Position numbers and translations under genes: made by a program
Assembly (NCBI GenBank): GCA_019752115.1
Contig: JAIEMN010000045.1
Span: forward strand, 124,001-188,000
Origin: Gemmatimonadaceae bacterium
Lineage (GTDB): Bacteria > Gemmatimonadota > Gemmatimonadetes > Gemmatimonadales > Gemmatimonadaceae
Direction: 5' to 3'
Length of the DNA stretch: 64,000 nucleotides
The notes under the pieces: model-generated
What the model was told of the DNA's origin: nothing
The model's input: only the letters and a program-made list of their open reading frames with translations
The model's database searches: none
Part shown: piece after piece, positions 1 to 10,706 of the stretch
Numbering within the stretch: the first letter of the stretch is position 1
How the letters are laid out: each line of letters starts with the position of its first letter

Positions 1-2077
1 AGAGTGTGGTGAGTCGACGGGAGGTACCCGATCCATCGACGGCAATTTCCTGCAGGAAGGCGTTCTCGGCTTCCGCACTGACGTACAGCAGATGGCGTCC
101 ATCCGGATGCCATGATGGGCGATTGGCGAGTCCATCACGTCCGAAGGGGAGCCGTGACTGTTGCCGAAGATCATACACCCAGAGATCTCCACTCTGGATG
201 CCGCGCGACGTCGGCAGTGCCACCGCGATTCGCGTACCGTCAGGGCTCAGGGCTGGCGCGTCAAATGCCTGGGGCGCAATCCAGCCAATCGCCGTCGTCA
301 CGCCCTTTCGATCGAGCCACACCAGCCGGCTACTGTCGCTGCCGACCGCCGCGCGTTCGTAGAGCAAGGATCCATCCGCTGCAACGGTGAACATCCCGAG
401 CGGTGATGGAGCATCACCGGTTACTCGGGCTTCGCCGTCCGGCCGACCAGACGCCGGGTCAAAACGCTGAACGACAATCGATCGATCGCTGGGGCGCGTG
501 TACAGGAGCCAATTCGGCGGCACGAAACGCGGCGACGTCCCGGTGCCGAACTGATCGTTGATGCCTCGATCGAGATCGAGCAGCCCGAGGAGCGACTGCC
601 CGCCGTTGCTCACGAGGAAGCGTCTGCTGCCTGGCAGTACCTCTGTGAGCTGACGCCCACCGAGCCGGAACAGACTGTCGGCGGCCGGCGCCCCCGGCAT
701 CCACCGATAGAGCACCGTGGCATCGTCGCGGAAGTAGATCGCGCCATCGTCGCCCCACTTGAGCGACGTTGGGGCGAGCCCCAGTTCCTGCGCCGTACCG
801 CCATCCAGCGGGAGCACCACGAGGCGGTCTCGGCGACGAACCGCGACGCGGCGCAGATCGGTGGAGATACGCGGCGTCCCGGAGACGCCCTCCGACCCCG
901 GTACGACCGTCGCCTCCAGCGCGTCGAGTGAGCGTTTCCACAGGACCGCCGGCCCCGCGGGTGAATGGCCCACGTATACCACGAATCGCCCGTCACTACT
1001 GAGATCGAAATCACGCCAGGTGGCGCCGCGAATGAAGTCCTGACCCGGAGCCGTGGCGAGTATCACGCGCGTGACCGATCCGTTGTCGGCCACGGTGCCG
1101 CCACGCTTCGGCCACGAGGAGAGCAGCCCAGCCACCGCCGAGACGGCCACGGCAAGCGCGCCCCACACGACCGGATCACGCCACCGCGAACGCACCGGCG
1201 CCACGGCCGTCGTGACCCGCGGTGCGGCCGCATCGCGCACATACGCCGGATTCGCCAGCGCGTCTGCAAACGCCTTGGCCGTGGCAAACCGATCGGCCGG
1301 CAACTTCTCGAGCGCCGTCTCGAGCGCCGCGTTCACATGCGCGGGCACCGTGCGCCGCAGCTTTGCGACCGGCGCCGCCGGCTCGGTGATGATCTTCATG
1401 ATGATCTGCTGCGCCGAGTTGCCGAGGTGCGGCGGCTCGCCAGCCAGCATTTCGTAGCACACCGTCGCCAGCGAGTACACGTCGCTCCGCGGCGTGAGCT
1501 CCTTGTCGGCGGTGGCCTGCTCAGGACTCATGTAGTGCGGCGTGCCGAGCGAGAGCCCCGTCTCTGTCATGCGCCCACCGGCCGCCGCGCTCACGGCCAG
1601 GGCGATGCCAAAGTCCATCACCATGGCGCGCCCGTCATGCAGGAGAATGTTCTCCGGCTTGATGTCGCGATGAATGATCCCGCGGCGGTGCGCGTAGTCG
1701 AGCGCGTCGGCCACCTCGCGGGTCAGCCGCACCGCGTCCTCCACGGCCACCTGCGTCTCGCGATGGAGCTGCTCGCGAATCGTCTCCCCCTCGATGTAGG
1801 GCATGACGTAGTACAGGAAGCCATCGGCCACGCCGCTGTCGAAGAGCGGCAGAATGTGCGGGTGCTGCAGCTGCGCGGTGGTGCGGATCTCCTGCACGAA
1901 CCGTTCGGCGCCGAGGACGGCCGCCAGTTCGGGCTTGAGCACCTTGATGGCCACGTCGCGCTCATGCTTGAGGTCGCGCGCGAGATACACGGTGGCCATG
2001 CCGCCGGCGCCGAGCTCGCGCAGGAGCTGGTAGCGGTCGGCCAGGGCGGCGCGCAGCGTCTCGAACATCGCCGTCAT
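1..2077 (-). CDS. Membrane Ser/Thr protein kinase with PD40 propeller sensor (C-terminus beyond window)
   Basis: Hanks/PknB-type kinase predicted to phosphorylate cytoplasmic proteins in response to a signal sensed outside the membrane. The ATG at 2077 (MTAMFETLRAAL) overlaps the TGA of the upstream kinase as ATGA (2074-2077), which fixes the start and suggests translational coupling. Seen in the translation: glycine loop ELGAGGMATV near residue 21, the VAIK lysine, HRDIKPENILL, the MDFG motif, GTPHYMSPEQ in the activation segment, a hydrophobic helix at about residues 297-317 and then PD40-type repeats (SSDGRFVVY, LSPDGTRIAV, WHPDGRHLL). It is the last visible gene of the four-kinase run that starts at 9721. 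The reading frame is open to the window edge, so the full length is unknown. Confidence 0.93.
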   Translation of the reverse strand, partial: MTAMFETLRAALADRYQLLRELGAGGMATVYLARDLKHERDVAIKVLKPELAAVLGAERFVQEIRTTAQLQHPHILPLFDSGVADGFLYYVMPYIEGETIREQLHRETQVAVEDAVRLTREVADALDYAHRRGIIHRDIKPENILLHDGRAMVMDFGIALAVSAAAGGRMTETGLSLGTPHYMSPEQATADKELTPRSDVYSLATVCYEMLAGEPPHLGNSAQQIIMKIITEPAAPVAKLRRTVPAHVNAALETALEKLPADRFATAKAFADALANPAYVRDAAAPRVTTAVAPVRSRWRDPVVWGALAVAVSAVAGLLSSWPKRGGTVADNGSVTRVILATAPGQDFIRGATWRDFDLSSDGRFVVYVGHSPAGPAVLWKRSLDALEATVVPGSEGVSGTPRISTDLRRVAVRRRDRLVVLPLDGGTAQELGLAPTSLKWGDDGAIYFRDDATVLYRWMPGAPAADSLFRLGGRQLTEVLPGSRRFLVSNGGQSLLGLLDLDRGINDQFGTGTSPRFVPPNWLLYTRPSDRSIVVQRFDPASGRPDGEARVTGDAPSPLGMFTVAADGSLLYERAAVGSDSSRLVWLDRKGVTTAIGWIAPQAFDAPALSPDGTRIAVALPTSRGIQSGDLWVYDLRQQSRLPFGRDGLANRPSWHPDGRHLLYVSAEAENAFLQEIAVDGSGTSRRLTTL

Positions 2078-4737
2078 CGCGCGGTCTCCCACAGACGCTG
2101 CACGTTGAACGTGATCACGCCGCGTGGCGGACCGCCCGCCCGGCGCAAGGCGACGACCCCATCACCGCCGGGGAGCACGTCATAGTTGGCCCAGCGCGGC
2201 TCACTCGCGTAGTCGCCCGTGAGCAGGAGTTCCTCGGGCCCCGGCGTGCCGGTGGACGACGACCAGCGTCGCCGTACGATGCCGGCGTTCAGTCGGTAGA
2301 AGAGCCACGCACCGTCGGGCGTCCACATGGGCTCCCGGCTTGGCTCCCCGGTGATGGGTACCGCACCGCCGGGTCCGGGGAAGGGGCGCACGTAGACCTG
2401 ATCCTTGCCGCTGCGGTTGGATTGAAACGCCAGCCAGCGACCGTCGGGAGACAGGCGCAGGTGTCGCATGACATCCGGGCCCGATTCTAGGACCCGCGCC
2501 GGTGCGCTGCCGTCGATGGGCCGCACCAGCACATCTGTCGGATGCGGCGCGGCAGGCGTGGTGCGGTAGATCCGCAATCGGCCGTCGGGCGTGTCCAACA
2601 TTTCGTCGGCGAGCTCCGGTGGCGTTTCGATCAATGTCGGCGCGGCGCTGTTGTCGGCGGGCACGCGCCAGAAGGTCCAGGCACTGCGTTCATCGGCGCC
2701 GGAACGGACAAACTGCAGCACGCGTCCATCTCGACTCCACTCCGGTGATCGGCCGCTTCCGTCGGTGACCGCCGTCAGCAGGCCCGTGCCACGATCCAGG
2801 ATCCACATGGACGGTCCCGATTCGCCGCGCACCGTGACGACGATCTTCTTGCCATCGGGGGAGATGCGCGGGTTGGCGTACAGCCGCGCCTCGGGAAGCA
2901 GCAGCGAATCGCCACGGGCGCGCCCCAGCACCAGCTCCCGGTCGTTGGTGCCGTGCACCGTGAGCACGGTGCCACTCGGTGACACGGCGGCCATGGTCGT
3001 GATCGAACCACTCCGAAGCACCGGGTCGTCGCTCACCGCGGTTGGTGAGTCGAGGGGCTGCCAGGTGACGGTGTCGACGCGCACCATCTGCAGGGTGTTG
3101 GCTCCATTCACGAAGAGCAGCCGGTCGCCGACCAGCCCCGCCGGGTATCCGGAGAGGGTGGGCATGGGCACCAGCCGTCGCGTGGTCCGATCGTACGCCG
3201 TCAGCATCAACTTCTTCGCGCTGTCCTGCTGGGTGGCCACGAGCCAGCGGGGACTCCCGGCCAGCACCGGAAAGCTGAGTACACGCACCGCCGCACTGGT
3301 ATCGACCGGCGTTGCGTCGCTTGCCCCCGGCGTCACCTGCCAGAGTCCGCGATGATCGACCGCCATGAGCAGTGTATCGCCTGGCAGCCAGAGCAGTCCG
3401 CGCATGGTGAGCGACGTCCGCTCGGGCGAGAGCGCGATGCGCTCACTGCGTCCGGCACGCACGCCGATGCGACGAATCTCGGCGCCGATGGCGTACGCCA
3501 GTGCGTTCCCGTCGGGAGAGAACACGAGTTGTCCACCGACGCCGTCAACCTCGAGCCGACGCGGCACGACGTCCTGCTGATCGCGCACGTAGAGACGGAG
3601 GCCGTCGGGACCCACCGTGACATACGCGATGCGGTCGCCGGCGGGCGAGACCGCCAGCATGCGCAGACCATTGCTGTTCAACTGTTCGTCGGTCGCCAGC
3701 GGGAGCGGGGCGCGAATGACGCCGTTGCCCCCGGCCGCGACCGTCGCCGTGGTGCCGAGGCGTTTCGTGACCGGCAGCTGCGTGCCCACTCCCACGAGTG
3801 CCACGGCGGCCACGCTGAGGAGCGCCGCACGCCAGGCGGGGCGCGATCGTTCCACTGGAGCGGGCGTCGTGCGATCGCGAGCCGCACCACTGGCGCGCCT
3901 CGCGGGGCCCGCCCCCACGAGTGCCTCCGCCAACGCGCGGGCCGACGCCGGCCGGTCGGCCGGCAGCTTCTCGAGCGCGTGGTGCACCGCGTCGGCCGCA
4001 TTCGCCGGAACATTGCGTCGCAACACATCAAGGCGTTGCGGCTCGGTGCTCATGACCTTCGCGACGATCGCCTGACTCGTGGGCCCCGTGAACGGCGGCT
4101 CGCCCGCGAGCATCTCGTACGTGACGGCGCCCAGCGCGTAGATATCGGCGCGTGCGTCGATGGTGCGCTCACCCATGGCCTGTTCCGGCGCCATGTACTG
4201 CGGCGTGCCCAGCGAGAGGCCAGTCTGTGTCATCCTCGCGCCGCCGGCGTTCGTGACGGCGAGCGCAATGCCGAAGTCGGCGACCAACGCATGGCCGCCC
4301 TGCAGCAGGATGTTCTCCGGCTTGATGTCGCGATGGATGATGCCGCGATCGTGCGCGTACTGCAGGGCATCGGCGACTTCGCGCGCGAGCTGTACGGCGT
4401 CGGCGATAGGGAGCTGCTTCTCGCGCTCCAAGCGCGAGCGCAGCGTTTCGCCGTCCACGAACGGCATGACGTAGAACAGCTGCCCCGCCGCCTCACCGCT
4501 GTCGAAGAGCGGCAGGATGTGCGGATGCTGCAACGAGGCCGTGGTGCGGATCTCGCTCAGGAACCGCTCGGCGCCAAGGACCGCCGCAAGTTCGGGGTGC
4601 AGCACCTTGATGGCCACTTCACGCGCGTGGCGGACATCGCGCGCGAGATACACGGTCGCCATGCCGCCGGCACCGAGCTCGCGCAGGAGCTCGTAGCGGT
4701 CGGCCAGGGCGGTGCGCAGCGAGTCGACAGTTCTCAC
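2074..4737 (-). CDS. Membrane Ser/Thr protein kinase with PD40/WD40-like propeller
   Basis: 887 aa. The frame is open further upstream, but the GTG at 4737 (VRTVDSLRTALADRY) is chosen because it overlaps the upstream stop as GTGA and gives the usual short N-terminus. Catalytic features: glycine loop at residues 22-29, Lys44, Glu62, HRD Asp137, DFG Asp154 and MAPEQ near 182. A hydrophobic segment at about 300-320 (AALLSVAAVALVGVG) should cross the membrane, followed by about 550 residues of propeller repeats (VSPAGDRIAY, FSPDGNALAY, ISPDGKKIVV, LSPDGRWLAF). The kinase half is almost identical to that of the next gene upstream, with two differences seen between residues 10 and about 230, while the outer halves differ. 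The ligand cannot be read from the sequence. Confidence 0.94.
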   Translation of the reverse strand: MRTVDSLRTALADRYELLRELGAGGMATVYLARDVRHAREVAIKVLHPELAAVLGAERFLSEIRTTASLQHPHILPLFDSGEAAGQLFYVMPFVDGETLRSRLEREKQLPIADAVQLAREVADALQYAHDRGIIHRDIKPENILLQGGHALVADFGIALAVTNAGGARMTQTGLSLGTPQYMAPEQAMGERTIDARADIYALGAVTYEMLAGEPPFTGPTSQAIVAKVMSTEPQRLDVLRRNVPANAADAVHHALEKLPADRPASARALAEALVGAGPARRASGAARDRTTPAPVERSRPAWRAALLSVAAVALVGVGTQLPVTKRLGTTATVAAGGNGVIRAPLPLATDEQLNSNGLRMLAVSPAGDRIAYVTVGPDGLRLYVRDQQDVVPRRLEVDGVGGQLVFSPDGNALAYAIGAEIRRIGVRAGRSERIALSPERTSLTMRGLLWLPGDTLLMAVDHRGLWQVTPGASDATPVDTSAAVRVLSFPVLAGSPRWLVATQQDSAKKLMLTAYDRTTRRLVPMPTLSGYPAGLVGDRLLFVNGANTLQMVRVDTVTWQPLDSPTAVSDDPVLRSGSITTMAAVSPSGTVLTVHGTNDRELVLGRARGDSLLLPEARLYANPRISPDGKKIVVTVRGESGPSMWILDRGTGLLTAVTDGSGRSPEWSRDGRVLQFVRSGADERSAWTFWRVPADNSAAPTLIETPPELADEMLDTPDGRLRIYRTTPAAPHPTDVLVRPIDGSAPARVLESGPDVMRHLRLSPDGRWLAFQSNRSGKDQVYVRPFPGPGGAVPITGEPSREPMWTPDGAWLFYRLNAGIVRRRWSSSTGTPGPEELLLTGDYASEPRWANYDVLPGGDGVVALRRAGGPPRGVITFNVQRLWETAR

Positions 4738-7345
4738 CTGATCGCTCCCGCAAGCCGCGACGTCCAGTTCGTGAGCAGGCTCAGACGCTGAACGCGGGCC
4801 TTGCGCAGCATCAGAAAGCGGCGGCCGTCGGGGAAGAGGTCCCACGCGCGGCCGATGTTGCCGGCGTTGACATACTCCGAAGCATCGAAGAGGGAGTCCA
4901 CCCGCGACACCGCCCCGGTGGCGTCGAGACGCGCCGCGAGCATGCGTCTTGCGCCACGGAAGAACAGCGTCCGGCTGTCCGGCGAAAAGCGGGGGCTGCT
5001 CCCTTCGACCATCGACACCCGCGTGCGTCGGGTTGGGTCGGCGAGAGGGACGAGGTAGACGGCCAGGGCCTCGTCGCCGTTCAACGTATAGGCGAGCCAT
5101 CGCCCGTCGGGCGACAGCGTCGGCGCCACACAGCGTCCGCCGGGCGTCGTGGTCAGAACCGTCAGGGAATCGAGCGCACGCATCGGTGCCACCGAGATAC
5201 CACCCTGGCTGTTCCCTCCGCACTGGATGACCGTCGCGGTCGCAAAGGACGGCACATGTCGACCGAAGCCGGTACCGCCGAGCCGCTGCACATCGGTGGC
5301 GTCATCGGCGGAACGGCTCACCAGCGCGCCACTTGGCGCCTCCACGAACAGCAGCCGACGACCGTCGACCGACCACTCGACGTGGTGTGCCAGACTGTCA
5401 GCCACGCGCTGCTGCACTACGCCACTCTCGACGTCCTTCACCCAGAATCCCTCGCGCCACGCGGAGGACACGCTGGTCGCGATGCGCCGCCCATCAGGCG
5501 ATACGCGCGGGAAGTAGCCGAACGCGTGCGGACCAGGAAGCTCGCGCTCCTCGCCGGACTCGCTCACCACCACCGGCTCACCGCCGCGAAGTCCCTGCAG
5601 AAAGATCAGGGTGCCATCCTGCGCCGCCGCAAAGCTGGCGCCCCCCGGGTCCGTGGCGACGAGCAGGCTGTCGGCGAGTCGAAGGGGCTCGCCCTCAGGC
5701 GCGCGGCGCGACGCGGACCAGCGCACGGCGAAAAGATCGGTGCCGCTCTGGGTGAACAGCAGGTAGCCGGCAGCGATGAGACGTGCGTCGTACCCGCGAA
5801 TGCCCAGTGATCGTATGGCGCCATCGCTGAGCGAGTACACCGCGAGGTAGTCGCGCGCATCGCGATTGTTGACATGCGCGACGGTGACGATGGCGTCCTT
5901 TCCGCCGGGAAGCAGCGCGGGGTGGCGGAGTCCGTAGATGCCGGAGACGGCCGGCTTGGGGAGCTGGCGGAACTGGCCCGTCGTGATGTTGCCAATCCAC
6001 AAGACCCCGTTGCGATCAACGATGGCGGAATCTTCGCTGACCCAGGTCGGCGTTCCACCGAGGCGCACCTCACGTGCGGTCCCGCCATCAGTCGGGATCA
6101 CCCGCCAGACGCCGCTCCCCAGATACAACAGCGATCGGCCCGAGGGCGAGAGCCGGGGCTCGGTGAGCGCCATCGTGCCTTGCGTACCGGCAATCTCGGT
6201 GAAGCGCTCATCATCGAAGCGTCGACGTGCCAGCGCATGCATCTTCCCGTGTCGAATCACGGTCACCAGCTGTGAGCCGTCGGGGGCGATGTCGAAGACG
6301 CGGCCGAATCCGGTGGGAATCCGGACCGTGTCGGGCAGTTCGATCGTCGCGAGGAGCGTTGGCGATTGCGCGAGTCTTGTCGGCGTCGCGGTGGGCGTCG
6401 CGATGAAGGCGCCGCCGATCGCGCTTGCCACTACCAGGGCCGCGGCCAGCGGCCAGCCCGGGCCGCGTCGCGGCTTCGATCCCGCTGTGGTGGAGGGGCG
6501 CCCGGTCGTTGCGGGCGTGTTGGCCTCCAGCGCCTCCGCAAAGGCGCGGGCATTCGAGAAGCGATCCGCCGGCAGCTTCTCGAGCGCCGAGAAGACGGCC
6601 TGCTCCACGGCGGCGGGCACGCTCGGGCGCGTTTCCATGAGCGGCGCCGGGGCGACGGTGAGTACGCGCGCCACGATCGCCTGACTCGTGGGCCCCGTGA
6701 ACGGCGGCTCGCCGGCGAGCATCTCGTACGTCACCGCACCGAGTGCATAGACATCGGCCCGCGCATCGATGGTGCGTTCGCCCATCGCCTGCTCGGGGGC
6801 CATGTACTGCGGCGTACCCAGCGAGAGCCCGGTCTGCGTCATGCGGGCGCCGCCGGCGTTCGTGACGGCGAGCGCAATGCCGAAGTCGGCGACGAGCGCG
6901 TGCCCGCCCTGGAGCAGGATGTTCTCGGGCTTGATGTCGCGATGGATGATGCCGCGATCGTGCGCGTACTGCAGGGCATCGGCGACTTCGCGGGCCAACA
7001 GCACGGCATCGGCAATCGGCAGCTGCTTTTCGCGCTCGAGGCGACTGCGCAGTGTTTCTCCGTCGACGAACGGCATGACGTAAAACAGCTGCCCCGCCGC
7101 CTCGCCGCTGTCGAAGAGCGGCAGGATATGCGGATGCTGCAACGAGGCCGTGGTGCGGATCTCGCTCAGGAACCGCTCGGCGCCGAGCACCGCCGCGAGC
7201 TCGGGGTGCAGCACCTTGATGGCCACTTCGCGCGCGTGGCGGACATCGCGCGCGAGATACACGGTGGCCATGCCGCCGGCACCGAGCTCGCGGAGGAGCT
7301 CGTAGCGGTCGGCCAGGGCATCATGTAACGCTTGCACGGGCGCGC

Positions 7346-7349
<4 letters not shown>
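4734..7349 (-). CDS. Membrane Ser/Thr protein kinase with PD40/WD40-like propeller
   Basis: 871 aa, GTG start at 7349 (first residues SAPVQALHDALADRY) overlapping the TGA of the TPR kinase upstream as GTGA. Intact kinase motifs: Lys45, HRDIKPEN with Asp138, DFG with Asp155, GTPQYMAPEQ. One hydrophobic helix at about residues 295-315 (LAAALVVASAIGGAFIA), then propeller-like repeats such as LSPSGRSLLY, VSPDGRRIAT, LSPDGRWLAY and FSPDSRTLFF. The conserved tail ends in LTNWTSRLAGAIR, a form of the IVxxNW tail common to these kinases. Its kinase domain is a near copy of that in the following gene, but the sensor is not, which suggests head duplication with sensor exchange or divergence. Confidence 0.94.
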
Positions 7350-9721
<2,372 letters not shown>

Positions 9722-9761
9722 GACGGAGAACATGCACCGGCAACCCCGCTCCCGCTCGGGG

Positions 9762-9956
9762 CTGCCGCTCACCAAGTATCTGGCGCGCGCCTATCGCCGA
9801 CTCGGCGAGCTGCACGAGCAGGCGGGCCACACGCGGGACGCCCTGCAGCGCTACGGCGACTTCGTGGACATGTGGAAGGAGGCGGAGCCGGCAATGCAGA
9901 CCGCGGTCCGCGCGGTGCGCGACCGAATGCGGGCCCTGCAGACGCGAGGGGGATGA
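9762..9956 (+). pseudogene. Remnant: C-terminal TPR tail of a lost kinase gene
   Basis: The plus-strand frame ends at TGA 9954-9956 and reads YLARAYRRLGELHEQAGHTR followed by DALQRYGDFVDMWKEAEPAM and a short charged tail. This is the style of the last TPR helix pair and C-terminus of TPR-type kinases in this kind of genome (recollection, not a search). No kinase or earlier TPR sequence lies to its left on the plus strand; instead the opposite-strand kinase starts at 9721. I read it as the leftover 3' end of a deleted, inverted kinase gene. It now covers the presumed promoter region of the four-kinase run. It could be an expressed short ORF, but it has no convincing start. Confidence 0.55.
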
Positions 9957-10062
9957 GGGGAGGCAGCCGCTGCCGGACTCCTGCTCGTGCTACTCCGGCG
10001 GCGAGTCCCCGGCCGGCCCGAACAACGTCAGTTCGACGGGGTGGCGCTTACGGCGGCGCCGG

Positions 10063-10455
10063 TCACACCACCTCGACCACCGCGCGAACGCCGGGCGCGC
10101 GAGCAAGGCGCGCGTCACACGTGATCAGCACCGCAGCAAGGGCCTCGGACAGTGCGACGTAGGTCGCGTCGTATGCCGTCAGGTGGGAGCGGAGCGGCCA
10201 CATGCGGGAGACGAGGGGCGCGTGGGGGTAACGGCGCACCGGCAGTTCGTCGAGGAGTCGGAGCGTGGTGGCACTGCGCGTGGCGGACAGCTCGCCACGC
10301 GCCTCGAATTGTCTCAACACCTGAACGACTTCCACGTCGAGCAGCTCTGGGGCATGCAACGCACTCGGGGTGTCGAACAGCCGCGCCTCGATGCGCTGAC
10401 CCAAGGGGGTGCGCAGCAGCAGCTCGATCATGGCGGAGGCATCGACGACGATCAC
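10063..10455 (-). CDS. vapC: VapC-like PIN-domain ribonuclease toxin
   Basis: 130 aa PIN-domain protein, predicted Mg2+-dependent RNase. The GTG at 10455 overlaps the antitoxin stop as GTGA. The PIN acidic residues are present: Asp5 in VVDAS, the Glu of LDVEVVQVL, the Asp of TAYDATYVAL and the Asp of LITCDARLA. Length and layout are normal for VapC. Its partner directly upstream has lost its normal N-terminus, so the control of this toxin is probably abnormal. The 106 bases between the TPR remnant (end 9956) and this gene show no further gene. Confidence 0.85.
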   Translation of the reverse strand: MIVVDASAMIELLLRTPLGQRIEARLFDTPSALHAPELLDVEVVQVLRQFEARGELSATRSATTLRLLDELPVRRYPHAPLVSRMWPLRSHLTAYDATYVALSEALAAVLITCDARLARAPGVRAVVEVV

Positions 10456-10706
10456 CGCCCCTCGCGCTCCGCCCGTATCGCCTCGGCGGCCGTCTCCGAC
10501 GTGGCCACCGCGTCGAGGCGCGCGAGGGCCGCGCGCAATTCGTCCGGCGTGAGCTGCGCGACGGAACGTTCGAGCTCCGCGCGGAGATAGTCGGAGAGCG
10601 CGAGTCCCTGGGCGAGTGCACCGCGATCGGCGCCGTACTCACCGTTTCTCCGGCCCGGCCTTGAGCAGCGCCGGCCAGTTGAGCACGACGATCGGTGACC
10701 GTCCAC
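10452..10706 (-). CDS. VapB-like antitoxin, N-terminally truncated and overlapping a kinase 3' end
   Basis: From about 10617 down, the product reads like the C-terminal two thirds of a VapB-type antitoxin (LALSDYLRAELERSVAQLTP, then TPDELRAALARL and a charged SAAEAIRAE-like end). The expected first 20-25 residues, which carry the DNA-binding strand, are missing: upstream of 10640 the DNA is the 3' end of the kinase gene at 10639-13356. The only in-frame starts lie inside the kinase gene, for example the GTG at 10706, which would add about 29 residues of out-of-frame kinase sequence. The toxin-binding half could still be made, but autoregulation by DNA binding is doubtful. It may be a pseudogene. 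Confidence 0.6.
   Translation of the reverse strand: MDGHRSSCSTGRRCSRPGRRNGEYGADRGALAQGLALSDYLRAELERSVAQLTPDELRAALARLDAVATSETAAEAIRAEREGR

Noticed and set aside
3352-4791. Long plus-strand frame (479 codons) opposite the propeller kinase at 4737
   Set aside because: Its composition is Arg/His-rich without any known motif and mirrors the kinase gene on the other strand; similar frames lie opposite almost every kinase here and are a GC effect.
4738-5223. N-terminal extension of the kinase that starts at 4737
   Set aside because: It is antisense-like sequence in the wrong frame of the upstream kinase; the GTGA overlap and the normal kinase N-terminus favour 4737.
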